Shown here one piece after another: positions 1 through 8,400 of a stretch of 24,622 nt of DNA. How positions within the stretch are numbered: the first letter of the stretch is position 1; every line of letters starts with the position of its first letter. The translations under genes and the position numbers were made by a program. Source of the DNA: Candidatus Poseidonia alphae (lineage in GTDB: Archaea > Thermoplasmatota > Poseidoniia > Poseidoniales > Poseidoniaceae); assembly GCA_002505405.1 (NCBI GenBank), contig DAVD01000025.1:52512-77133 (forward strand), written 5' to 3'. The notes under the pieces are model-generated. The model did no database searches, had not been told where the DNA came from, and was given only the letters and a program-made list of their open reading frames with translations.

Positions 1-79
1 TCATCAGGGGTTTGAGAAATTGAAAAGAAGATGTCATGTTCCATTCTGCCACCGTCCCTTCCATATCGCCTTGGCTCAT
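1..79 (-). CDS. possible 5' end of a partial CDS, function unknown
   Basis: An open frame begins with ATG at 79 on the minus strand and runs off the left edge (26 codons, starting MSQGDMEGTVAEW). It begins 15 nt after the stop of the TPR gene, so it would fit as the next gene of the same co-directional cluster. A second in-frame ATG at 64 is preceded by AAGGCGAT, a weak ribosome-binding match. There is too little sequence to recognise a family, and the frame could be open by chance. Confidence 0.3.
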   Translation of the reverse strand, partial: MSQGDMEGTVAEWNMTSSFQFLKPLM

Positions 80-94
80 AATTCGTGCGTTCAA

Positions 95-946
95 TTATTG
101 TGGTGCATCGTCCCCTTTTTGGGCAGTTGGTTTGAGTTCTGTAAGAGCCTCAATCCGTCGCTTCACTTGTTGTGGTGCCGGAAGGCCTTCGGCCATGTAG
201 ACGTGGATTAAATCGGAGAGAACCAGCATTGCCGATTCGTAATCTTCGCCAATTTCAGCAAGGTCGGCAAGCCCCCATCGGGCAACAAGTTGGCCCGTAA
301 TACTTCCCAGTTCAACGGCCAGTTCAAGGGAATCGTTGTAAAGTTCCCGCGAGGCTTCAAAATCGCCAATCGTAGCTTTACAGTGGGCGAGTTCTGCGAC
401 AGCCTCCATCTGGGCTACATGTTTCTTGAGCTTTTTTACCAATTCCAACCGTTCGGTTCCAAGAGCAATAGCGGTTTCAAAATCGTTTTGTTTCTTCGCG
501 ATGGCCATCAATAAGGCTAGGCCATAAGCCATGCCATTGAGGTCTTGGAGTTGCTCTCGTAAGCGAAGGGAACGAGTGGCGATTGCTCGTGCCTCATCCA
601 GCGCACCATCGGACATGTGGAGCAGAGCAACGTGATGGTGAACGGCAGCAGCCAGAGGGTTTCCAAGGTCCATTGATTCGGCACGTTCAGCAAGGGCGAG
701 CATGCTGTCTGCTGATGATTTCATGATTTTCATGCCCTCAAACCGTGCCCAGCCGCGCTCAACATCGTCTTCGGCAATAGTGGATGCATGGTCCAAGAGT
801 CGATTGACGAGTTCATCGTCCTTCAATTCCACTGCAAGGGGTATCAGTCGCAGAGCCAAAGATGTATTGATTCCGTCCATGGCTCCACCGTGGGTGAGCA
901 TGTCCAACACTTGCCGTGCGCGTTCTGGAGACAATTCATTAACCAT
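95..946 (-). CDS. TPR-repeat protein
   Basis: A 283-residue soluble, helical protein with no signal peptide or membrane segment. From about residue 90 to 265 it has degenerate tetratricopeptide-like helix pairs with alternating small and large hydrophobic residues, for example around ALDEARAIATRSLRLREQ, DFETAIALGTERLELVKK and DFEASRELYNDSLELAVE. These mark at least four repeats, of the kind seen in MalT-like TPR scaffolds that mediate protein-protein contacts. The start is well supported: TGAGGTGA lies just upstream (complement of 951-958), an archaeal Shine-Dalgarno. It begins 9 nt after the SDR stop, so the two are probably co-transcribed. No catalytic domain is visible, so its partner and role are unknown. 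The TPR assignment is by repeat pattern only. Confidence 0.75.
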   Translation of the reverse strand: MVNELSPERARQVLDMLTHGGAMDGINTSLALRLIPLAVELKDDELVNRLLDHASTIAEDDVERGWARFEGMKIMKSSADSMLALAERAESMDLGNPLAAAVHHHVALLHMSDGALDEARAIATRSLRLREQLQDLNGMAYGLALLMAIAKKQNDFETAIALGTERLELVKKLKKHVAQMEAVAELAHCKATIGDFEASRELYNDSLELAVELGSITGQLVARWGLADLAEIGEDYESAMLVLSDLIHVYMAEGLPAPQQVKRRIEALTELKPTAQKGDDAPQ

Positions 947-950
947 GGTT

Positions 951-958
951 TCACCTCA
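951..958 (-). promoter_or_regulatory. Shine-Dalgarno of the TPR gene
   Basis: The minus strand reads TGAGGTGA, 4 nt before the ATG at 946. It overlaps the SDR stop codon (956-958), so termination of one gene and initiation of the next are coupled in space. The same GGTGA core precedes the starts at 13928, 16066 and 19156. Confidence 0.7.
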
Positions 959-1771
959 AATTGAGCGAAGACGCCCGCCATCCACTGCGAGACTAACGCC
1001 ACGAATGCCCCCCGATGCAGGGAGGGTCAGAAAGAGGATTGCGCTTGCTGTTTCCAATGGGTCAATCAATCGCTTTATGGGGACTTGGGATAGCCAGGTG
1101 CTTTGAACTTCATCAGCAGTTTTCCCAGTCCGCTCTTGGATGGACTGAGCGAGTGAATCCAAACGGGAGGTGTTGGTGAATCCAGGCAGCACGTTGTTGA
1201 TCGTGATGGAGGGGTGCAATTCATTGGACAAGGATTTCGCCCATGAAGCCATGGCTCCACGAAGGGTGTTGGAGAGTCCAATGTTAGGGATGGGTTCCTT
1301 GACAGACGTTGAGATGATTTGGATGATGCGACCAAACCCTTGTTCTTCCATTTGAGGGGCAAGAGCTTGAACGAGTGTGTGAGCGGCGTGAAGATGACGC
1401 CTGAAGGGGGCCTCAAAGTCAACAACGCTGTTGTTCATGAGCGGGCCGCCGGGTGGGCCTCCCGCATTGTTGATGAGGATATGAACCGGACCCGATGATT
1501 CGACCAGGGAGTTGACGGTAGAGGCAAGGTTTTCAGTGTCTTCAAGGTCCAGTTTGAGGGCGGTGTGGTTCCCGCTTCCAAGGGTGTTCAATTCTTCAAC
1601 GAGTGTGTTGAGGGCAGATTCATTGCGTGCGCAAACCGTGACATCCGCACCGGCTTTAGCCATCATTTTTGCAGTTGCAGCCCCGATTCCTTTGCTGGCT
1701 CCGCAAACCATCGCATGTTTGCCGTGGAGGGCTTCTTGAGCGTATGGGAAGTCCTTTCCAAGCAGGTCCAT
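956..1771 (-). CDS. short-chain dehydrogenase/reductase (SDR) with atypical active site
   Basis: A Rossmann-fold SDR of 271 residues, close to the usual 250-270. The dinucleotide-binding glycine motif is GASKGIG at residues 24-30, NNAG lies at 101-104, and the C-terminal AVDGG is typical of the family. The catalytic Ser is present (S154), but the YxxxK that should follow 13 residues later reads SNTLR: Ser167 replaces Tyr and Arg171 replaces Lys. It may be a reductase with a changed mechanism or a binding protein; the substrate is unknown. ATG at 1771 is preferred because the frame upstream offers only a TTG at 1816, which would overlap the hydrolase gene and add 15 non-family residues. It lies between the hydrolase and TPR genes on the same strand. 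Confidence 0.88.
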   Translation of the reverse strand: MDLLGKDFPYAQEALHGKHAMVCGASKGIGAATAKMMAKAGADVTVCARNESALNTLVEELNTLGSGNHTALKLDLEDTENLASTVNSLVESSGPVHILINNAGGPPGGPLMNNSVVDFEAPFRRHLHAAHTLVQALAPQMEEQGFGRIIQIISTSVKEPIPNIGLSNTLRGAMASWAKSLSNELHPSITINNVLPGFTNTSRLDSLAQSIQERTGKTADEVQSTWLSQVPIKRLIDPLETASAILFLTLPASGGIRGVSLAVDGGRLRSI

Positions 1772-1806
1772 GCATCGCCCAAGAAGCCGATGGTCATAGC
1801 CCTTCG

Positions 1807-2583
1807 CTACAACCAATCAAGAATTGCGTTGAGCTGAACCAGCCAATCGTCACTTGCTGCATCGATGATGTCGTAGTGGTTTCCCGGAAGCCAGATTTTC
1901 TGAACCTCTGCACCCTTGGCCTTCATGATTCGAGCGTAAGTTTCGGATTGGAGAAGGGGTACATCGGTATCTTCCTCACCGTGGAACAACAGTACGCTGG
2001 TTTTTGGTGGATGATCTACGGGATTAATCTGTGACCAAATTTCGGGGTTTTCATCAGGAGAACAACCCAACCATTTCCTCACAGCGTCTCCTTCGTCGGA
2101 CAGGCGAGCGCGGTCTGCGCCGATGAGGTCGGTTAGAGGTGCCTGAGCTATGGCGAGCCATGGCTTCCGGTCTGCTTTCGCAGCGAGAATGAGGGCGAGT
2201 TGTCCACCGGCGGAGTGACCCATGACCATTGAACGGGTGATGTCAATTCCAGGAAGCAGTGCGAGTTGGCCCCACGCCCGAAGTACATCGGAAAGCGTGT
2301 CCATCCATACGCCTTCATCGCCTTCAGCCCAGCGCTTGAATTCCACATTCCAAACGGCCACTCCTGCTTCTGCTAAGTCCTCAGCGATGGGTTGCATCAA
2401 ATCCAAGGTGTACTTTTCTTTCCAAAAGCCACCGTGCAAGAGCATGATGCAGGGGACTCCAACATTCCGTTGAAACGGCGACGGGTCGTCCGGCATGTAG
2501 AGGTCAGCATACTGCCATTCTTCTGCTCCCCACTGCATACGGTCAACGGGCATACGAGGGACTCGTTGTGGCGGCTCTATCAC
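1807..2583 (-). CDS. alpha/beta-hydrolase (HSL / kynurenine-formamidase-like esterase)
   Basis: A 258-residue cytoplasmic alpha/beta-hydrolase. The oxyanion-hole motif HGGFW is at residues 50-54, the nucleophile elbow GHSAGG at 122-127 (Ser124), an acid in HGEEDTDVP (Asp205 or Asp207) and the catalytic His in GNHYD (His236). The HGGxW motif and the 'WNVEFKR' strand after it resemble small esterases and formamidases of the HSL/kynurenine formamidase group. The substrate cannot be deduced; no tryptophan-degradation genes are nearby. The listed start is GTG at 2583; an in-frame ATG at 2553 is an alternative and loses nothing conserved. It is the first gene of the minus-strand cluster and faces a divergent gene across a 56-nt gap. 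Confidence 0.85.
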   Translation of the reverse strand: MIEPPQRVPRMPVDRMQWGAEEWQYADLYMPDDPSPFQRNVGVPCIMLLHGGFWKEKYTLDLMQPIAEDLAEAGVAVWNVEFKRWAEGDEGVWMDTLSDVLRAWGQLALLPGIDITRSMVMGHSAGGQLALILAAKADRKPWLAIAQAPLTDLIGADRARLSDEGDAVRKWLGCSPDENPEIWSQINPVDHPPKTSVLLFHGEEDTDVPLLQSETYARIMKAKGAEVQKIWLPGNHYDIIDAASDDWLVQLNAILDWL

Positions 2584-2615
2584 TGTTGCGAAGTGGATGT
2601 CGTGGGAAGTCCTTT

Positions 2616-2632
2616 CTAGTAAAAAGAACTAG
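2616..2632. promoter_or_regulatory. inverted repeat in a divergent promoter
   Basis: CTAGT, 7 nt AAAAAGA, then ACTAG: a perfect 5-bp inverted repeat with an A-rich centre. It sits in the 56-nt gap between divergent starts at 2583 (minus) and 2640 (plus). The A/T-rich core is the only TATA-like stretch available to either gene, so it could be an operator overlapping both promoters. This is an inference from position. Confidence 0.4.
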
Positions 2633-2639
2633 TAGGAGC

Positions 2640-3056
2640 GTGAGATGGCACGTTTGGGCACTTCTCTTTATTCTGTTGTCGCCCTCATGGGTGACGGTCG
2701 CAGGAACCGGTGGCCGAGCGATGACCACCGATGTTTCGGTCCAAAGGTACGATTGGTTCTCAAACGAAACCGTCATCATTGATTTCTCATTACGAGACGC
2801 CCCTTACCAACAATCCCTTACAGCCTCATGGTCCCTATTCGACGAGGACGGTGTCAATCGAAATCGGACAAGCGATGGGGTCGATTCGTTCGGGGCACTC
2901 AACGAGTTCCACCAAGAAGCACTCCTTACGGAGGCATCCAAACCGCTTGCCCCTCCGCCCATGGATACCTTTTCTGCACCGGTGCCGTCCGAACACGAAA
3001 TTCCCGAACCGATCGAACATGCACCCTACCCATACTTGCCCCCACCAAAGGTGTGA
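2640..3056 (+). CDS. small secreted protein of unknown function
   Basis: A 138-residue protein that starts with a clear signal peptide: one basic residue, then a hydrophobic stretch (VWALLFILLSPSWVTVA) and a small-residue cleavage region. Mature residues 28-75 look like beta-strands of an Ig-like module and hold N-x-S/T sequons (NET, NRT). The last 40 residues are rich in Pro and Glu (KPLAPPP, YPYLPPPK). The GTG start at 2640 is chosen because it gives a normal-length signal peptide; a longer GTG start at 2568 would overlap the divergent hydrolase gene. It ends 4 nt before the CPBP protease gene, so the two are probably one transcript. No family was recognised. Confidence 0.6.
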   Translation: MRWHVWALLFILLSPSWVTVAGTGGRAMTTDVSVQRYDWFSNETVIIDFSLRDAPYQQSLTASWSLFDEDGVNRNRTSDGVDSFGALNEFHQEALLTEASKPLAPPPMDTFSAPVPSEHEIPEPIEHAPYPYLPPPKV

Positions 3057-3060
3057 CTCC

Positions 3061-3753
3061 ATGCATGATTCATCTCGAAGGAATTCGCTTATCGCTTTGA
3101 TCTTGGTCGGAATCGCTCCTTCGGTTTCCATTTTTGCATCCTTTGGTTCAGGTAACGGACTTGTTGGGCAACTTGCCTGGTTGACCTCAAAGGCATGGAT
3201 GCTTGGCCTTCCATTGGTTTGGATGTTGTACGTGGATAAGAAACCGTTCTCTTGGTCACTCCCTCGGCAAGGTGGTCTTGGCGTCGGATTTGGAGTGGGT
3301 GTAGTGTTCAGCGCCGTCATGGTGCTCGCTTGGGTGTTCATTGGTCAATCAAGAGTTGACCAAGACACATTCCGAGCAACACTCGAACCTTTTGGCCTCA
3401 CCGTTCAAAGCACCTACATCGCTGCTGCAGTCTTTTGGACCCTTGGGAATTCTGTCCTCGAAGAATACGTATTCCGTTGGTTCATCGTTGAGAAAGCAGA
3501 GGCTCTTCTCGGCGAGGGGTGGGCTACCGTCTCTCTGTCCGCCGGAATATTCGTGCTTCATCACTTCTTTGCGCTCTGGTTCCTGGGTTTCGCCATTGAG
3601 GCTAATCTGCTGGCCTGTCTTGGCCTGTTCATCGGCGGCGCTACGTTCAGTTGGCTCTACATGAAGTACCGAAGCATTTGGGTGCCTTACATCACCCACG
3701 CTTTGTGTGATGTTGTGGTCTTTGGCGTCGGGTACTTGCTCTTATTCGGTTGA
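3061..3753 (+). CDS. CPBP-family intramembrane metalloprotease
   Basis: A 230-residue polytopic membrane protein with about six to eight hydrophobic segments. It has the three motifs of the CPBP (CAAX protease and bacteriocin-processing, Abi) family: EEYVFR at residues 134-139, a histidine pair in FVLHHFF (167-168), and HALCD at 213-217. These Glu and His residues form the intramembrane metal site in characterised members such as Rce1. Substrates of prokaryotic members are mostly unknown. ATG at 3061 follows GGTGTGA, a weak Shine-Dalgarno, and lies 4 nt after the secreted-protein gene. That pairing makes membrane processing of the neighbour a possible, unproven role. The gene converges on aspS with only 2 nt between the stops. 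Confidence 0.88.
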   Translation: MHDSSRRNSLIALILVGIAPSVSIFASFGSGNGLVGQLAWLTSKAWMLGLPLVWMLYVDKKPFSWSLPRQGGLGVGFGVGVVFSAVMVLAWVFIGQSRVDQDTFRATLEPFGLTVQSTYIAAAVFWTLGNSVLEEYVFRWFIVEKAEALLGEGWATVSLSAGIFVLHHFFALWFLGFAIEANLLACLGLFIGGATFSWLYMKYRSIWVPYITHALCDVVVFGVGYLLLFG

Positions 3754-3755
3754 AC

Positions 3756-5162
3756 TCAAGGGCAGAAACGCTTCCGGTCACGCGGGAACAACACGGTCTC
3801 TCGCACGTTCTTTGCCCCTGTGAGTTTCATCAAGATACGTTCGACTCCAAGACCCCATCCGGCATGCGGCGGTACACCGTGGCGGAATCCAGCGACATAG
3901 AATTCAAATTCCTCAGGGTCCAGTTCCATGCTCTTTAGGTTGTCAATGAGAACATCAATTCGGTGTTCACGTTGCCCGCCAGAAGTCATCTCATCTCTTC
4001 CAAAGTTGAGGTCAAATCCACGGGAGAGCTGCTGGTCAGTGCTGCCTTGCTCGCCTTCTACATGATGAATGTAGAAGGGTTTGAGTGACATTGGCCAGCG
4101 CGGTAGGAAGTAAAATTGTGGGAGGTCTTCAGCAAGGAGGTCAGAGTTTTCAGCGTCAATATCGTCACCCCATTCGATGGTACCTCCCTTTTCCTTGATG
4201 ATGCGAATCGCATCGCAGTATTCCATGCGTGGGAAGGGCAATTCGGGAACAATCACTTCAATGGCTTCTTCTTCTTGAGTGGCCCGATAAGCGTTGATGG
4301 TTGCGATGAGTCCTTGGGATTCTTCTTCATCGGCTACGGACTTCCAAATGTGGTGGAGCATGCGTTCAAGGACACCCATGACGTCGTCATCGTTCGCCCA
4401 ACTGCATTCAATATCAAAGGAAATAAATTCGTTCAGGTGGCGGTAAGTGTCGTGTTTTTCAGCGCGGAAGGCGGGTCCGATTTCGAACACTCGTTCCAAT
4501 CCCCCGCTCATGCACAATTGCTTGAACAACTGCGGTGATTGGTTGAGGTATGCAGGCGTTTCAAAATATTGCATGGGAAACAAGTCAGTTCCTCCTTCAG
4601 TAGCAGTAGCAACGATTTTTGGAGTATGCGTCTCAATGAAACCTTCAGTGATGAGGTGTTGGCGGCCAAACTGCAAGACTTTGCCTCGGAGTCGGAACAT
4701 AGCGTTGACATGGGCTCTGCGCAGGTCGAGGAAGCGATTGTCCAATCGGGTATCAAGTTCAACATTGACAGTGTCCGTGACACCTAACGGCAGCGGGGCT
4801 TCAGCTCGTGCAATCACTTCAACAGAGGTTGCTAGAACTTCGTAGGCCGGAGGGGGCGTCGGTTCGCCTTCCTTGACCTTGGGCGGTCGCTTGAGCGAAA
4901 CAGTGCCGGTAAATTGTAGGGTTGACTCACGGGTCATCCGTTGAACAACATCCAACGGTTCTTCGCCAATGTTGTCTGCCTTTAGGAAAATTTGAGTGGT
5001 TCCTGTTCCGTCTCGTAGGTCAACAAAACATATGGCTCCTTTTCCTCGGTTGGCCTCCATAAATCCTGCAACCGTTACGGTTTGGTCGATAAGGTCGGCG
5101 CCCAGAGTCTGGATTTCGCCAAGGGTGTGCGTTCGGTAAGCGGTTGGAACCCAAGTGGTCAT
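3756..5162 (-). CDS. aspS: aspartyl-tRNA synthetase, archaeal type
   Basis: A class IIb synthetase of 468 residues that charges tRNA with aspartate. The N-terminal OB-fold anticodon domain (about residues 10-125) shows VAGFMEANRGKGAICFVDLR. The catalytic domain has motif 2 (FRAEKHDTYRHLNEF) and motif 3 (GWGLGVERILM). The archaeal/eukaryotic form is indicated by its length, well below the roughly 590 of bacterial AspRS, and by the lack of a bacterial GAD insertion. Position 34 is Phe where many archaeal enzymes carry Trp; that site influences whether tRNA-Asn is also charged. ATG at 5162 is preferred over an in-frame TTG at 5225 and an ATG at 5195, because the added residues are not family-like. 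Confidence 0.95.
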   Translation of the reverse strand: MTTWVPTAYRTHTLGEIQTLGADLIDQTVTVAGFMEANRGKGAICFVDLRDGTGTTQIFLKADNIGEEPLDVVQRMTRESTLQFTGTVSLKRPPKVKEGEPTPPPAYEVLATSVEVIARAEAPLPLGVTDTVNVELDTRLDNRFLDLRRAHVNAMFRLRGKVLQFGRQHLITEGFIETHTPKIVATATEGGTDLFPMQYFETPAYLNQSPQLFKQLCMSGGLERVFEIGPAFRAEKHDTYRHLNEFISFDIECSWANDDDVMGVLERMLHHIWKSVADEEESQGLIATINAYRATQEEEAIEVIVPELPFPRMEYCDAIRIIKEKGGTIEWGDDIDAENSDLLAEDLPQFYFLPRWPMSLKPFYIHHVEGEQGSTDQQLSRGFDLNFGRDEMTSGGQREHRIDVLIDNLKSMELDPEEFEFYVAGFRHGVPPHAGWGLGVERILMKLTGAKNVRETVLFPRDRKRFCP

Positions 5163-5446
5163 GGGTGGTGGGCTGCGGTGGAGAACATGAAGCATTCGCC
5201 CTTGTTTTTTGATTTGAGGAGCCAATGGGCCACGATTAACCGTGCATCTCCCTCAAGGGCTTCGCCCCGAAGACGAAGCCAATGGCCTCCATCACGGCAT
5301 CCTCCGGTCATTTTGTTCATGTGCCGTTGGACCGTTATTTTCTCGGGCACAGATGGATGATGCCTTGTTTCATGCCCGCGTTGAATCGTGATATTATCGG
5401 GCCACGGTTCCCGAAGTCTCATGAAGAGGTCCCTACTGGTCTTTCT
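5163..5446. promoter_or_regulatory. divergent intergenic region between aspS and the surface-protein gene
   Basis: This 284-nt gap contains no convincing gene. The plus-strand frame is open from 5282 into the downstream gene, but the residues it would add come before a complete signal peptide, so they are unlikely to be translated. A TATA-like GATATTATCG at about 5389-5398 could drive the plus-strand gene with a leader of roughly 30 nt. The minus strand has an A-rich tract at 5204-5218 that could serve aspS. A nested hairpin region lies at 5257-5280. Confidence 0.45.
5257..5280. repeat. nested inverted repeats (alternative hairpins)
   Basis: Three overlapping hairpins share the same bases: GGGC-TTC-GCCC (5257-5267), CTTCG-CCC-CGAAG (5260-5272), and GGCTTCG with CGAAGCC separated by 9 nt (5258-5264 and 5274-5280). 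They cannot all form at once. The block lies upstream of both divergent genes. Confidence 0.5.
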
Positions 5447-8400
5447 ATGTCCAGCCGCCCCACTCGCGCTCTTGGCTTCACCCTCTTGCTGTTGCTGACA
5501 GGGCTTTCGCCCCTCGTGATGACTGCATCTGCCGACCCGAGTATTCATCTCTCCGTCGATTCAAGCCACGTCATTCTTGAACCTGGACAGTCAACGAACG
5601 TTACCCTTACCATCAACAATAACGGTTCGAGCATTGAGAGCTACAATCTCAGTATTGATGATTCCGGTCTTGCAACATATTGGGACATCGTTGCTGTTGA
5701 AGCAACGGTTGACAACGTCTTTCCGACCTGGTCGGAAAATACGACCATCATCGTTCGCCTTGGCGAAGGTGCGACGACAACCGACAGTGGCTCATTTGAC
5801 ATCACCATCACAGAACCCGATCAAAACCTCAGTTCGTCCATTACCGTATTTCTCAGCGTAGCACCTCATCATCAGCCTTCATTGAATCCTGTTGATTCCT
5901 CCCTGGCCACCACCTTGGCGGGGAGTAATTTGACGGTGAACTTCACTGCAGAAAACCTCGGTAGTGTTTCAGATACATTCCTCCTCGACGTGGAGGTCGA
6001 ACCTGACTTGTCCGGATGGTGGGCCAATCAGACCAATTCATCCAACGGATCGAACTCAACAGGTAACTCATCCAACGGAACCAACACGACCGCATCACTT
6101 TCCGTGCTCATGTACGGAAACAGTTACACCTCCGCAAATTCTCTTCACACCTTGGTCGAAGACGTCGTTGATTCGGCTGGAATCAACGGAACAGTTGATG
6201 CAAATTCCGGAGGGGGCATGAACCTTGGAGATCACCGGCAAAACATAGCGACCTCAGGCAATCAATGGAATACCTCGTTGCGTGGGTCCGACTGGGATTA
6301 TGTTGTTCTTCAAGACCAGAGTCAAATCCCTTCTCTGCCGACCAACGATACGAACTGGCAGGCGAGCAAGAGCGGGGCAGTGGACATCAGCACAGAGGTG
6401 GAGGCTGAAGGTTCAGAAACCGTTCTGTTCATGACATGGGGGCACCGAAGTGGAGAGTCAGGTCCTCAATGGCACCAACAAAACATCAGTCAAAACTACA
6501 CCATCATGCAAAGCCGCTTGACCGATGGCTACCTCCGCTACGCAGAAAACATCAGTGCGGCAGGAAATACGGTTTGGATTGCTCCTGTTGGTCTCGCGTT
6601 CAAAACCATTCACGATGGAGTAGAGGCAAGCGGCAACAACGCAAGCCAGAGTGGGAATTTGTTTTATGACCTCTATACTTCAGACGGAAGCCATCCATCT
6701 CTCAGGGGCTCATATCTCGCAGCTTGCGTCATGTTTTCAACCATCAGCGGGGAGGTTTGCGCGGCAAGCAACGATTCAACTTCTCTTCCTGCTTCGGTCA
6801 AACTTGAACTTCAGCAGGCTGCTGATGACACGGTATTCAACCAAACCACTGGAATGTCCTTTTACCCCTGGGAAGTGAGCGGGACCTCCGCTTTCGGTAT
6901 GGGGGCTTCTGTACCACCCGGTTGGAACGTTCAGTGGAATGAGGACGAAGTCGCTCATCTCGCTGCAGGAGCCGAACAAACGGTTGCACTTTCAGTTTCC
7001 GTGCCTGAGAATGCAGTGCCAGACTATTATGGATTCAGGCTCACCATCGGTTCAACAAACGGGAACGTAACTTCATCGACCCTACTTGTTGTCCAAGTCG
7101 AAGCAGAAAACGAACTGAGCATGTCGTTCACTTCTCACGATGACCAGTTCCTTCCAGGCCAAACCACACTGACCGAAGTCAATGTCACCAACATCGGCAA
7201 CGGAGTTTTGGACATTAATTGGGTTGCTGGCCTCTTTTCAGCGGGGCTGTGTCAAGTCGCTTTACCGGCTCCTCAGAACCTCGGTGTACAACCCGGTGAT
7301 GTTGTTGCCGTGCCTATGGCGATCACAATACAGGCCAGTGCAAGCGTCGGTAACTCTTGTTCCATCATGCTCGCTATGGAATCCATCACACAGGAGATTG
7401 TGCCGGGGAGTCTGCTCGCTTTTGCAATAGATGTTGACGAACTCGTCGACTTCTCGCTCACCGGTCCCTCAACAACCGTTGACTTGGTTCCAGGGCAGGG
7501 CGTTAATTACGAAGTTCGCATCAACAATAACGGCAGTGAGGAAGTTACGTATTTCCTCGACCCTGTCCAACATCCCAATCTCACTACTTCACTTGTCTCA
7601 GCATCCGGCGTAACCGTGGCTTCGGGCGAAGTCGGGGTTTGGACCGTAAACACAAACGGACCCGCTGGTCTTCTCGGACTTCTTCAACAAGAATTCACCG
7701 TGACCTACGGGGGCGAAGTCGCATCATTGAGTGTAGACATCAACGTCCTAGAAGTTCCAGAGCTCGCTGTGACTGGGCCAACAGATAGCCGAATCATCGT
7801 TAGGCCAGGTCAGTCTGTCGTGACGCCGATTGAAGTCTTTAATTCAGGTACTTCTAACCTTGAACTGACAGCCAGCCTTCTTGGTCTACCTGCTAACATC
7901 AACGCAGAATTAAGCGATGTCACCATCGTTCTTGCTCGTGGCGATTCAACGACCGTCAACCTCACCGTCTCTGCTGCGTTGTCCGCAGTCGCTTCTACGA
8001 ACCCTTTTACAATTACCTTTGAGGATGGAGCCATTGAAGCTGTGTTGTCGATAGGACTCATCGTCAATGATCGACAAGAAGTCGTCATTAATGGCGTGGA
8101 GAACCTCATCTATGCCCACCCCTTGGGTGAAGCTAACCTCACGGTTCAGGTCACCAATTTGGGTACTGCAAGCGATACCTACATCGTTGAATTAACTGCT
8201 GTACAAAGCAACAGTTGGTTTACATTCAGTCTTTCACACCTCTCGTTTTCCTTGGATGCAGGTGAGACGAAAACCCTCATCGTGTCGGCTCGTGAAGCAA
8301 ACCAAGGGGCCTTGGGAGGCGTGGCTTACTCCCTCAACGTGACGTCTACTTCCACCGGTGAAGTAGGGGATACCTTCGCCATCACTGTGCGCTCAGTGGT

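Noticed and set aside
1747..2615. GGGAAGTCCTTTC occurring at about 1748 and again at about 2604
   Set aside because: A 13-nt match, once inside coding sequence and once at a promoter, with no flanking similarity; likely chance.
2731..3060. In-frame 110-residue extension upstream of the CPBP protease
   Set aside because: The residues are Ser/Thr/His/Arg-rich without structure and lie on the secreted-protein gene in another frame; ATG 3061 fits the family and has a ribosome-binding match.
5421..5492. Small plus-strand frame MKRSLLVFLCPAAPLALLAS resembling a signal peptide
   Set aside because: It overlaps the true signal peptide of the surface protein in another frame, stops after about 23 codons, and owes its hydrophobic look to the same CTC/CTT-rich bases.
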